A stretch of DNA of 64,000 nucleotides from VAZQ01 sp036557705 (GTDB lineage: Bacteria; Pseudomonadota; Alphaproteobacteria; Rhizobiales; Xanthobacteraceae), in assembly GCA_036557705.1 (NCBI GenBank), contig DATBHB010000190.1, positions 1-64,000 on the forward strand, in the 5' to 3' direction. Below the pieces are notes generated by a model, which ran no database searches, had not been told where the DNA came from, and was given only the letters and a program-made list of their open reading frames with translations. Shown piece after piece: positions 53,105 through 61,099 of the stretch (positions are counted from its first letter, which is position 1; each line of letters begins with the position of its first letter). The position numbers and the translations under genes were made by a program.

Positions 53105-53116
53105 GTTCCAGCCCGG

Positions 53117-53734
53117 TCAGCGCCGGCCCCCGAAACGGGCAATGAGCTGCTTGCGGGACAAATAAACCATTACCGTGGCGCGTCTCAGGGTATCTGCGCG
53201 AATCGCCATGCCGTTGAGCGCCAGCACCATCAGGGAGATCAGGATGTTCTGGCCGAATTGGTGGATTTGCTCAATCACGGTGCTTGGTTCATCACTGTCG
53301 AAAACTTCAAACCCGAGGCGGCGGCAGACCCGAGCCAACTGCTCGCACTGCTCCGGGCCACAAAACTTGATATTGCCGCGTAGGAGCGGGACATCCCGGA
53401 ACTCGCGATGCGTGCTTACATGACGGGCAAGCTCGCGCAGCGAAATCTCGAGGGCTCTTCGCATCTCCAGCGCCCAGGCGACCGAGGCGCCGCGGTCGGA
53501 GAGCCGCGGAAGGTGCTCGTTCCAAAGATGAAGATCGATGATGCGGTCGCCGGGGCGCGCAAGCGTGCCGTCCGAGAGCCTGATGGTCCGATCGATTTCG
53601 GCCAACTGTATCCTAAAAATACATAATGGGTTTGTAGAATATTCGCTGATCGCATACCACCGCCGCAGCAGGGTATCCAGACCGAATACCAACTGATACA
53701 AGACTGACGGATTGTTGAGACTGGTTTCCGACAT
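53117..53734 (-). CDS. YkoP-like domain protein in the hopanoid operon
   Basis: A 205-residue, mostly soluble protein. Its N-terminal half, with LCIFRIQLAEIDRTIRLSDG, LARPGDRIIDLHLWNEHLP and a helix (WALEMRRALEISLRELARHV), resembles the YkoP-like domain found beside or fused to polysaccharide deacetylases. The C-terminal part has a hydrophobic segment (QNILISLMVLALNGMA). No catalytic motif is obvious. The start at 53734 is preferred over 53764. It lies between the PerM gene and hpnI (12 bases), so a role in hopanoid head-group modification is inferred. Confidence 0.6.
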   Translation of the reverse strand: MSETSLNNPSVLYQLVFGLDTLLRRWYAISEYSTNPLCIFRIQLAEIDRTIRLSDGTLARPGDRIIDLHLWNEHLPRLSDRGASVAWALEMRRALEISLRELARHVSTHREFRDVPLLRGNIKFCGPEQCEQLARVCRRLGFEVFDSDEPSTVIEQIHQFGQNILISLMVLALNGMAIRADTLRRATVMVYLSRKQLIARFGGRR

Positions 53735-53826
53735 AACGGGTTTCAGCGCTCCCCGGCGCATCAACCCTTATTTCAGCAGAAAGTTGCGTAGATTTCGGCT
53801 CAAAGCTGCGTGTGCAATTGACGTGC

Positions 53827-54912
53827 TCATCGATCCTGGTGATTCGGTTCATCGAATGAATCGTAAAGGACCATCAGAATGATTCTCACGGCTAGCGCGA
53901 CCGGGACCGAGAGGATCACCCCGGCGATGCCGAACAGCAGTCCGCCAGAGAGGAAACAAAAAATGATCAGTGTCGGGTGAAGCCTCGCCGCCTGCCCAAG
54001 CACCAACGGACCAAGTAACTGGTCGATTGAAAGCCGCAGGACCGCTACATACACCGCGTATCCGATGATCGACCCCATGGTTGTGGCTTGCTGCACCGCC
54101 ACGAGCGCCGATAAAACAATTGCGGCTGCCGGCCCAACTATCGGTATCATTTCGAGAATTCCTGTCATAAGCGCGAGAAATATGGCATAATGGATGCCCA
54201 GGATGAGACCCAGGCCGACATAGGCCGCTACCGTTGCGTAGGCGACGACGACAATGACACCTATGAAATATCGTTTGAGGACGGGATCGATTTTTTGCCA
54301 GACATGCTCGGCGAACAGACGATGGTTCGGCGGCACGAGCCAGAACAAACCACGACCGATATTCTTGCCGCCAACGAGAAAATAGAACAACAGCACGGCC
54401 GTCAAAAAGAACCCGAAGACGGCTGCGAAGCTCCAGGTAGCAAGATTGAGCAAGGTGCCGCCCTGGCTGATCCAATTCCGTGCAGCCGTTACCGCCGCAT
54501 CTGAAATATCCGACGCTTTCATCGGCTGGCCGAAGAGCTCAATGCTGCGATTGCCGATTACCCCGCGAACCAACCGCTCGATCGTAGCGCCAAAACTGCC
54601 GATGACCTGTCCGGCCTCTTCCAAGAGCGCCGGCACGCCCAGCAATGCCAGTCCGGCCGCCAAGCCGAGCAGGACGAGGAAAACGCCAACCGCCATGACA
54701 GCGCGTGGGCCGTAACGCGCCAACCGATCGATCAGCGGAGTGCAGACATAGCCGAGCACCCCGGCGATGATGAACGGCAGCAGAACCCAGTGAATGGCGT
54801 AAAAGAACAGAAGGACGGTCAGAAAGCCGATGAGTGTTGTCAGCGTCCAGGCCGGCACCGCTACGCTCGCTTCGGGAGCGCGGCCGCGTCTCCGGTCGGG
54901 TTGAGGGTTCAT
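53827..54912 (-). CDS. AI-2E/PerM-family membrane protein in the hopanoid operon
   Basis: A 361-residue protein with about eight helices in the PerM pattern: two N-terminal helices (about 20-45, 65-90), an amphipathic periplasmic domain (about 95-165), and the C-terminal bundle with the MTGILEMIPIVGPAAAIVL and DQLLGPLVLGQAARLHPTL signatures. The family exports small signals or acts as exchangers. The start at 54912 overlaps the hpnB stop as ATGA, so it is translationally coupled to hpnB, hinting at a role with the hopanoid product. The longer in-frame version is rejected. Confidence 0.85.
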   Translation of the reverse strand: MNPQPDRRRGRAPEASVAVPAWTLTTLIGFLTVLLFFYAIHWVLLPFIIAGVLGYVCTPLIDRLARYGPRAVMAVGVFLVLLGLAAGLALLGVPALLEEAGQVIGSFGATIERLVRGVIGNRSIELFGQPMKASDISDAAVTAARNWISQGGTLLNLATWSFAAVFGFFLTAVLLFYFLVGGKNIGRGLFWLVPPNHRLFAEHVWQKIDPVLKRYFIGVIVVVAYATVAAYVGLGLILGIHYAIFLALMTGILEMIPIVGPAAAIVLSALVAVQQATTMGSIIGYAVYVAVLRLSIDQLLGPLVLGQAARLHPTLIIFCFLSGGLLFGIAGVILSVPVALAVRIILMVLYDSFDEPNHQDR

Positions 54913-56165
54913 GAATAGATGCGGCCTTTCCAGCTCACGTGCCCCATCAATCGACGGCGGATGCTGTCGAGAGCCATCGCGGCGCCGGCCGTGTAGCCCA
55001 GCGGGAAAATCAGTCCGTACCAGAACGGAATTCCGAAATGGATTGCGCCGGCCACGTGCAAAGCCAAGGCTCCGGCGGAGCCGATAAGCGCTGGCAGGAG
55101 GGCGGCGCACGCACCCGAGCTTCCGTTTGCGCAAGTTACCGCAGCATGGGCCGGCACGATAAAGGCTGCCCATGAAAGGATTACGGCCAAACCGGCAATC
55201 AGCGCCGTCGACGGCGGTCCTCCCAGCGTTTCAACCAGGTTCTTGGCGATGCCGGGCCAAAGGGTCTGCCAGCCCGTATACATGCGGGTGGACAACAGAC
55301 CGTCGCCGGATAGGAAGACCACGTTTCCGCTCATGCGCTTGACCAGTCGCGCCAGCGCAACATCCTCGCAAATCGCGCGAGCGACCGCAGCATGCCCGCC
55401 CACAGCCTCGTACATACGCCGCCGGATCAGCATGAATTGTCCGCTGGCCTGCACGGCCGTATCGAGTTTCTGCTGCTTGCGCAGATCCTGGCAGAACGCC
55501 AACAGGTAGTGTCCGCAGGGCAACATCAGGCGCTCGGCGAAGCTGCCCAGCTCATGACGAGGCGCCAGCGACAAGAGGTCGATCCGATTGCGCGCGGCGT
55601 ATTCAACAGCGCTGGCGATCAAATCAGGCTCGCCCCATACATCGGCGTCGATGAAGCAGATCCACTCGGCATCGGACGAAATTGTCCCCGCTCCGACCCA
55701 GCACGCGTGGGATTTGCCAGTCCAGCCCGACGGCAAGGACGGGCTGCGCTGCAGCGCCAATGCGGACTGCCGCTCGGCAATCGATTGAACGACGGCGACC
55801 GTATCGTCGGTCGAATCATCGTCGACGACCACCACGCGCAGGCAAGCCCGCGGATAGCGCTGGCCGAGCAAACTCTCGACGCAGCGCCTGATGTTAGAAC
55901 TCTCGTTGCGCGCCGGGACGACGACGACGACCTGATCGGCCTTTTTCCCCGGCAGCCAGGAAGCAGCGGCAATACGGCCAAAAAGCCTGCTCTGGTTGAC
56001 AGCATGGAAGAGAAGCCAGCCAACCGTTGCAACCCAACCGCAGGAGACCAACAGGTCAATCTGTCCGATCGCATCCACGTCCGGCCCACCTTCCGATAGA
56101 GTGTCGTGTCCAGTCGCGGAGAGAACCGCTGCGAGTCCCGCTGGTTCCCTTAGGTCCAGCAGCAT
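54909..56165 (-). CDS. hpnB: Hopene-associated glycosyltransferase HpnB
   Basis: A 418-residue family-2 glycosyltransferase with an N-terminal helix (about 38-58), a GT-A domain (VVVVVPARNESSNIRRCVES, VVVDDDSTDDT, CFIDADVWGEPD, CEDVALARLVK) and several C-terminal helices (about 310-400). This is the HpnB layout, a family found beside squalene-hopene cyclase genes; its product is not firmly established. It starts the minus-strand operon hpnB-perM-ykoP-like-hpnI-hpnG. Divergent from an MFS gene, with the promoter in 56166-56259. Confidence 0.85.
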   Translation of the reverse strand: MLLDLREPAGLAAVLSATGHDTLSEGGPDVDAIGQIDLLVSCGWVATVGWLLFHAVNQSRLFGRIAAASWLPGKKADQVVVVVPARNESSNIRRCVESLLGQRYPRACLRVVVVDDDSTDDTVAVVQSIAERQSALALQRSPSLPSGWTGKSHACWVGAGTISSDAEWICFIDADVWGEPDLIASAVEYAARNRIDLLSLAPRHELGSFAERLMLPCGHYLLAFCQDLRKQQKLDTAVQASGQFMLIRRRMYEAVGGHAAVARAICEDVALARLVKRMSGNVVFLSGDGLLSTRMYTGWQTLWPGIAKNLVETLGGPPSTALIAGLAVILSWAAFIVPAHAAVTCANGSSGACAALLPALIGSAGALALHVAGAIHFGIPFWYGLIFPLGYTAGAAMALDSIRRRLMGHVSWKGRIYS

Positions 56166-56259
56166 GGAAATGGTGGACCTGCGCGTATTCTAACAACAAA
56201 AAATTGAGCGGGTCATCAGAAACGAGGCCGGCAGGCGTCGCGTTGTTTTCTACAGCAAC

Positions 56260-57747
56260 ATGACCGGTATGAAGCGGACAGCGAAGAGGACTATCCACGC
56301 CCTGAAGGCGCGGGCTGAACATGTTGCCGGCGGTCCCGCCCGTTTGCAGGTCGTGCTGCTGCTCGGGTCCGTGCTTGGCTTGGATGCTGCCGACAAGGCC
56401 GCAGTCTCGGCTATCGCCGGAAGTCTCAAACAGGCATTCCAGATCGGCAATACCGATATCGGCCTCCTTGTCGCCGCGGTATCCTTTGTCGGGGCAATCT
56501 TCACAATCCCGCTCGGCGCGCTTGTGGACCGCATGAACCGCAAGCGCATTCTGCTTGTTGCGATCGCCGTGTGGACCGTCGCAATGGTGATCAGCGGCAC
56601 GGCGACATCATTCGTTCATATGCTGGTGACGCGCATCTTCCTCGGCGCGGTTACGGCTGCGGCGGCCCCAAGCGTCGCTTCCCTGGTGGGCGACTTCTTT
56701 CCGGCCAAGGCCCGCGCCCGGGCTTATGGAATGGTGCTCGGCGGCGAACTGATCGGTATCGGAGTCGGGTTCTTCATTGCTGGAGAGGTTTCGACGATCC
56801 TCGACTGGCGCTGGTCGCTCTATCTGATGGGCGTTCCCAGTGCGCTGATTGGTTTCGCTCTGTGGCGATACTTGCCTGAACCGGCGCGCGGCGGACAAAG
56901 CTGGATCAGGTTGGGGCAGGAGGAGGTCGATTCGAACCGCGACTCGGGGCGCCATCAGGCTCAGAACCATGAAGCAGGCCAAACGCGATCCGGCGAATCC
57001 GCAAGGGCGCACGAGAGAGTCAGAGAATCAGGCGCGCAACCCAGGCAGGAACTAATCCTGCACGAAAATCCCACCGATTGGGGCCTGTGGCGCAGCTTTG
57101 TCTATGTGCTTCGGATTCCGACTTATCGATTGATCGTCATGGCCTCCGCGCTCGGGTACTATTTTTTCGCCGGGGCGCGCGCTTTCGGGATGATCTATAT
57201 CACCGGGCATTACGGCCTCTCGCGCGGGGTCACCAGCGCGTTGGTGATCATCATTGGGCTAGGAGCATTGGTCGGCTTGTGGCTCGGCGCCCGCCTGTCG
57301 GGCTGGATGCTGGACCGAGGCTGGGCGTCGGCGCGCGTCCTCGTCCCCGGTGGCGCACTCTTTCTGATGGTGCTGTTCACAGCGCCGGCAATCTGGACCA
57401 CGAATCCTGTTCTTGGCATCGGCTTGCTGACGCTGGGGACGGCCTCGCTGGCCGCCGCCAACCCGCCGATGGATGCCGCGCGGCTCGATGTTGTGCACCC
57501 GCGGCTGTGGGGACGCGCGGAAGCGGGACGCATGGCGGTACGCGGCGGACTCGAGGGCTTTGCACCCCTGGTGTTCGGCTGGATGTCAACTTGGCTTGCT
57601 TCCGGCGATACCGGATTGGAGCTGACTTTCCTGATCATGCTTGTGCCGGTGCTGGCAGCGAGCGCCCTCGCAATACCGGCGCGGCTCGCTTATCCACGCG
57701 ATGTCGTGACCGCCGACGCCTCGGCAAAGGCCGTTCCGGCAGGGTAG
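56260..57747 (+). CDS. MFS transporter (spinster-like)
   Basis: A 495-residue major-facilitator protein with 12 helices. After helix 1 comes the LVDRMNRKRILLVAIAVW loop (DRxxRK motif A). A long hydrophilic central loop (about 215-270, rich in E, R, S, Q) precedes the second half, with its own LSGWMLDRGWASAR loop. The N-terminal half resembles spinster/GudP-like carriers. The substrate is unknown; divergence from hpnB makes a link to lipid export conceivable but unproven. An in-frame ATG at 56269 is an alternative start. Confidence 0.85.
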   Translation: MTGMKRTAKRTIHALKARAEHVAGGPARLQVVLLLGSVLGLDAADKAAVSAIAGSLKQAFQIGNTDIGLLVAAVSFVGAIFTIPLGALVDRMNRKRILLVAIAVWTVAMVISGTATSFVHMLVTRIFLGAVTAAAAPSVASLVGDFFPAKARARAYGMVLGGELIGIGVGFFIAGEVSTILDWRWSLYLMGVPSALIGFALWRYLPEPARGGQSWIRLGQEEVDSNRDSGRHQAQNHEAGQTRSGESARAHERVRESGAQPRQELILHENPTDWGLWRSFVYVLRIPTYRLIVMASALGYYFFAGARAFGMIYITGHYGLSRGVTSALVIIIGLGALVGLWLGARLSGWMLDRGWASARVLVPGGALFLMVLFTAPAIWTTNPVLGIGLLTLGTASLAAANPPMDAARLDVVHPRLWGRAEAGRMAVRGGLEGFAPLVFGWMSTWLASGDTGLELTFLIMLVPVLAASALAIPARLAYPRDVVTADASAKAVPAG

Positions 57748-57817
57748 CTGAACGGGCGCAACTGATGCACGATGCAGCTGCCGCTCTTGCGTCATCGAGG
57801 GCCGCGGCGGACAACAG

Positions 57818-57842
57818 GGAACTAACCGCAACCTGCTCAGTT
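57818..57842 (+). promoter_or_regulatory. Candidate EcfG promoter of the response-regulator array
   Basis: GGAAC at 57818-57822, 16-base spacer, AGTT at 57839-57842; the first receiver ATG is at 57915, giving a 70-base leader. It deviates from consensus only at the first -10 base. Confidence 0.5.
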
Positions 57843-57914
57843 GTTGGACCGGCGCACTGGGCGTCTGCGAAATAGACGAGGACTTCTCGTCGGTGCGACC
57901 GGGCGAGATGAACC

Positions 57915-58325
57915 ATGAACGCAGTCGCTTATCAGCTGGCCCCTGGTGAGGACCGACCGACGGTGCTTGTCGTCGAGGACGAGGTCCTCATTCGCTTTAT
58001 GGTTGCTGACGAGCTACGGAAGCAGGGGCTCAATGTCGTCGAAGCGTCCGACGCGGAGGAGGCGCTCTCTGTGTTGCAAAGCGCGGTTCCGGTCCATCTG
58101 TTGTTAACTGACCTTCAGATGCCCGGAAATTTCGATGGAATGGCACTTGCGGGCCTGGTCCATGCGAGATTTCCGGCGATCAAGATTGTCGTCGCGTCAG
58201 CCCGCCTGCCCGAAGTCTCTTTGGCTGGAATCGCCCATGCAGCAGTTTCAAAGCCGTACGACATTACCGCGATAATAAGCCAAGTAAAAGAGCTATTAAC
58301 GGATTCTCAACATCATGCCAACTGA
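57915..58325 (+). CDS. Single-domain response regulator (receiver 1, type A)
   Basis: A 136-residue CheY-like receiver without an output domain. The acidic pocket VVEDEVLIR (Glu21/Asp22), phospho-acceptor Asp66 in LLLTDLQMPG, and Lys113 in VSKPYD are all present, so it should be phosphorylatable. First of four tandem receivers; its end overlaps the start of receiver 2 by 11 bases. It is most like receiver 3 (shared QGLNVVEA/HGFNVAEA and SKPYD/KKPYD patterns). No kinase is adjacent. Confidence 0.9.
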   Translation: MNAVAYQLAPGEDRPTVLVVEDEVLIRFMVADELRKQGLNVVEASDAEEALSVLQSAVPVHLLLTDLQMPGNFDGMALAGLVHARFPAIKIVVASARLPEVSLAGIAHAAVSKPYDITAIISQVKELLTDSQHHAN

Positions 58326-58788
58326 CCACCGGTCGCCCGACGCGACCGAAACGGTTCTCGTCGTCAACGACGAAGTTCTCATTCGAATTACCCTCTCCGA
58401 ATACCTGCGTGATTGTGGTTACCGGGTCATCGAGGCCGCCAACGCCGACGAAGCGATTTCGGTTCTTCAGCACGCAGAAATACACGTGGACATCGTTTTC
58501 ACAGATATCAAAATGCCGGGTTCCATGGACGGCTTCGCACTTTCGCAATGGATCAGGACGAACAGGCCCGGCCTCGACGTCGTCCTTGCCGGGACCGTGC
58601 CCCGCGCCGTCGATGCAGCCAGCGATCTTTGCGAGGAAGGCAGCGCGCCAAACCCATACCATCCGCAAGCCGTGCTCGATCGCATCCGTCGCCTGCTCGC
58701 ATCACGGGCGCCGCGTAAGCCGATATCGGAAGCAATTAGCCCAAATCAGGCGCGAGGCGCCTCGGCAAAGCTGCGCGTCGGTGATTAA
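58315..58788 (+). CDS. Single-domain response regulator (receiver 2, type B) lacking the conserved lysine
   Basis: A 157-residue receiver with VVNDEVLIR (one acid of the pair is Asn18) and phospho-acceptor Asp64 in VFTDIKMPGSMDGF. The usual Lys-Pro after beta5 reads APNPYHP, so the conserved lysine is missing and phosphorylation-driven switching should be altered. A 25-residue C-terminal tail follows. Very similar to receiver 4 (EAANADEA, MPGSMDGF, VPRAVDAA/LPRAVDAA). Translationally coupled to receiver 1. Confidence 0.88.
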   Translation: MPTDHRSPDATETVLVVNDEVLIRITLSEYLRDCGYRVIEAANADEAISVLQHAEIHVDIVFTDIKMPGSMDGFALSQWIRTNRPGLDVVLAGTVPRAVDAASDLCEEGSAPNPYHPQAVLDRIRRLLASRAPRKPISEAISPNQARGASAKLRVGD

Positions 58789-58845
58789 ATGTCCGGTCTC
58801 CCGGCGTGCCGGCCCTGCGGTGCCGGACTATGCTAAGCCCGCTCG

Positions 58846-59238
58846 ATGAATAGCGCCTGTCCGATCGGCGATCCTGCTTATGGCCGACCTACGATACTGG
58901 TGGTCGAGGGCGAGGTCCTCGTGCGCATGGCGCTAAGCCAGGAGCTTCGCCAGCACGGGTTCAATGTCGCGGAAGCCAAGAACACGGACGAGGCGCTGTC
59001 GATCGTTCACGCGGGCATTGCAGTCGAGGTCGCGGTCATCAATCTCGACACTCCCGGACCGCAGGATGGGACGCGTCTCGCCGCCACTCTGCGATCAGAG
59101 TATCCGAACGTGAAAGTCCTTGTCGCCTCGGGACAGACAGCGCAACCCCAACTCAACGACAGTGTCGACGCGTTCGTAAAAAAGCCTTACGATGTGGCAC
59201 GACTTGTTGCGGTAATCCAATCACTTCTGGATCAATAG
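58846..59238 (+). CDS. Pseudo-receiver (receiver 3, type A) lacking the phospho-acceptor aspartate
   Basis: A 130-residue receiver-fold protein aligned without gaps to receiver 1. Asp22 of the acidic pocket is Gly (VVEGEVLVR), and the phospho-acceptor Asp66 is Asn (VINLDTPG), while Lys113 is kept (KKPYD). It cannot be phosphorylated in the normal way and likely acts as a decoy, dimerisation partner or constitutive form. The reading frame is intact, so it is not a pseudogene. It lies 57 bases after receiver 2. Confidence 0.85.
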   Translation: MNSACPIGDPAYGRPTILVVEGEVLVRMALSQELRQHGFNVAEAKNTDEALSIVHAGIAVEVAVINLDTPGPQDGTRLAATLRSEYPNVKVLVASGQTAQPQLNDSVDAFVKKPYDVARLVAVIQSLLDQ

Positions 59239-59256
59239 AGCGATTCGATCGGTCCT

Positions 59257-59712
59257 GTGGTCGTGAATCTTAAAGCCGGGCACTCACACGCACGAGCCGT
59301 CCTCGTTGTCGACGACGAAGTCCTGACGCGGATGACGATCTCACGGCAACTTCGCGGCTGCGGCTACACGGTCATTGAAGCCGCCAATGCCGACGAAGCT
59401 CTGGTTGTTCTCGGTCAGCGGCCGATAGAATTGAACATTGTGCTGACCGATATTGAGATGCCGGGCTCAATGGACGGCTTTGGGCTTGCGGCGTGGGTGC
59501 GGCAGAATCGTCCGGAACTGGAAGTGATCCTCGCCGGTACTCTGCCTCGGGCGGTCGATGCTGCTGTGAAGCTGTGCGAGTCGGGACCCATTCCAGGTCG
59601 CTATGAGCGCCAGAGCCTGCTCGGATTGATCAAGCGCCTGATGGCGACACGAGCGGCGCGCAGGCTCACGGCAGGATGGCGCGGACTGACGACGAGGATG
59701 TTGGTGTCGTAG
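59257..59712 (+). CDS. Single-domain response regulator (receiver 4, type B) lacking the conserved lysine
   Basis: A 151-residue receiver, apparently with a GTG start at 59257 (a second GTG is at 59263). The acidic pair VVDDEVLTR and phospho-acceptor Asp65 in VLTDIEMPGSMDGF are intact. The beta5 Lys-Pro position reads GPIPGRYER, so the lysine is absent, as in receiver 2. A short basic C-terminal tail (RAARRLTAGWRG) follows. Paralogue of receiver 2, 18 bases after receiver 3. Confidence 0.87.
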   Translation: MVVNLKAGHSHARAVLVVDDEVLTRMTISRQLRGCGYTVIEAANADEALVVLGQRPIELNIVLTDIEMPGSMDGFGLAAWVRQNRPELEVILAGTLPRAVDAAVKLCESGPIPGRYERQSLLGLIKRLMATRAARRLTAGWRGLTTRMLVS

Positions 59713-60161
59713 AGCGAGCCCGGGGTTGCCGGACAGGGTCGTGCGTCAGGCTGTCCACCGAAATATTCATCCGCGCCAGGGCGCTCGAAGTCGTGATCTC
59801 CTTGTAGAGGAGACCATAAAGATTGATCAGCAGCTCCTGGGCGCCGGGACTGCACGCCGCGATGCGATTGTAGATGTTGTCTGACCTTCGGCCGGAGGGC
59901 AGCCAGAGCTTAATAACAGCGGTACTGGCGTCCCCACTCGACTCTGCAGTCAAGTAAACATCTGTTTAACCAGCGGCGAAGCCTGTCCAACACATCGCGT
60001 TGGAAACAACTATGTTGCGCATGATTTCTCCGGAGGAGGTCACAGCAGTTTGTTGATCGTGATCCTCCCAAAGATCGTACAAAGGAAATTACTGGCCTCT
60101 GCGGGCCTGGATCGGGGCCGCGTTCAGGTGGTTGTGTCAAATCGAAGCCCGTAGGGCGATG
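59713..60161. other. Intergenic region; no confident gene
   Basis: A minus-strand frame (59666-59953) contains a plausible helical stretch, CSPGAQELLINLYGLLYKEI, but it runs into the receiver 4 gene and has no recognised family or ribosome site, so it is left uncalled. GGAAAC at 60002 with GTT at 60014 is not an EcfG promoter by spacing. The right edge should hold the promoter of the DUF6894 gene. Confidence 0.35.
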
Positions 60162-60797
60162 ATGCCGCGCTATTTTTTCAATATGGTCGAAGGCGACGGC
60201 CGCGATCTCGTCCGGGATTCGGGCGGCGTGGTGCTCTCGGACCCCGGCGCTGCGCACAAGCAGGCAGCCGCTCTGGCGCGAGACATCGTAAGACATGGTT
60301 TTCAGTCATCAATCGAAACCTGGAATATCGTCGTCACCGACGAAGCCGGAGAGCAACTCCTGATCCTGCCTCTGTCCGACGTTCCCGCGAAAAGCAGCTG
60401 GACATGGCTTGAGCCGCATTCGCTGATTGCGAGATGCAAAGATTTCTTCGGCACGGGACCGGCGGCTCGGTTTGCGGCGGCCGCAGGAATAGGGATCATG
60501 ATCCAAGCGGCGTTCATGGTCGCTCTGATGATCACGAACGGAGCCGGCACTTACCAGACCGCGTCGGCGCCGGTCGGCGATGCCATTGTGGCTGTCCGAT
60601 TCATTCCGCAGGCAAGCCCCGACGCAATCGGCGAATTTGTTGAGCGCTATAAGGCGACGATCATGGACCACCCTCGAGCAGCTGGCTTCTATCGACTGCG
60701 CCTGACAGATCCTCACCTACGGAAGGAGGAGTTGACCAAAACCGTTAGCCGCATGATGGCAGAAAATATTGTGGAGCTTGCTGCCGCGGTTGAATAG
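60162..60797 (+). CDS. DUF6894-domain protein with transmembrane segment and extra C-terminal domain
   Basis: A 211-residue protein. The N-terminal about 70 residues (MPRYFFNMVEGDGRDLVRDS, then AHKQAAALARDIVRHG and IVVTDEAGEQLLILPL) are the DUF6894 domain, common in many copies in rhizobia. A transmembrane helix follows (about 105-130, AAAAGIGIMIQAAFMVALMI). A C-terminal region (VAVRFIPQASPDAIGEFVER...) looks like a small alpha/beta domain. Most DUF6894 proteins are only about 80-100 residues, so this is an extended form. The start at 60162 is the family ATG. Function unknown. Confidence 0.75.
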   Translation: MPRYFFNMVEGDGRDLVRDSGGVVLSDPGAAHKQAAALARDIVRHGFQSSIETWNIVVTDEAGEQLLILPLSDVPAKSSWTWLEPHSLIARCKDFFGTGPAARFAAAAGIGIMIQAAFMVALMITNGAGTYQTASAPVGDAIVAVRFIPQASPDAIGEFVERYKATIMDHPRAAGFYRLRLTDPHLRKEELTKTVSRMMAENIVELAAAVE

Positions 60798-60832
60798 CCC
60801 TCAAAACGCTTCAAATCCGCCCCCACAGAGTT

Positions 60833-61099
60833 TCACTCCTCGTCAAGACGAGGTTCCCGTAACCTCTGATCATCTGCTGTATCAGCTGATTTGTTCTCGC
60901 CCAAAGCCTGTGGAAGACGAGCTCCCGCAATCGCGCGCCGCTCCTCACGGAGTCTCTTCAACGGGGCAAGTCGCTCGCGCATCTTTTCCACCATCGCAAT
61001 CTTTTCGCCGAACGAACGCGCTCTTATCTCGCGCCGGCCTTCGTCCTTGAGCGCGAGGATGTCCGAGATGTCGGGGTAAACGGGCTTGTCCGGCGTCAT
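60833..61099 (-). CDS. Small partner protein of an AbiEii-like nucleotidyltransferase (intact)
   Basis: An 88-residue basic, helical protein: MTPDKPVYPDISDILALKDE, then GRREIRARSFGEKIAMVEKMRERLAPLKRLREERR and a hydrophilic tail. Small proteins of this look (DISDILxxKxEGRR...SFxEK) are encoded just after AbiEii/MNT-like nucleotidyltransferase genes. Here its ATG overlaps the TGA of the degraded nucleotidyltransferase as ATGA. It probably formed a toxin-antitoxin-like or regulatory pair; the biochemical role is unproven. The ATG at 61099 is preferred to a longer frame. Confidence 0.65.
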   Translation of the reverse strand: MTPDKPVYPDISDILALKDEGRREIRARSFGEKIAMVEKMRERLAPLKRLREERRAIAGARLPQALGENKSADTADDQRLREPRLDEE

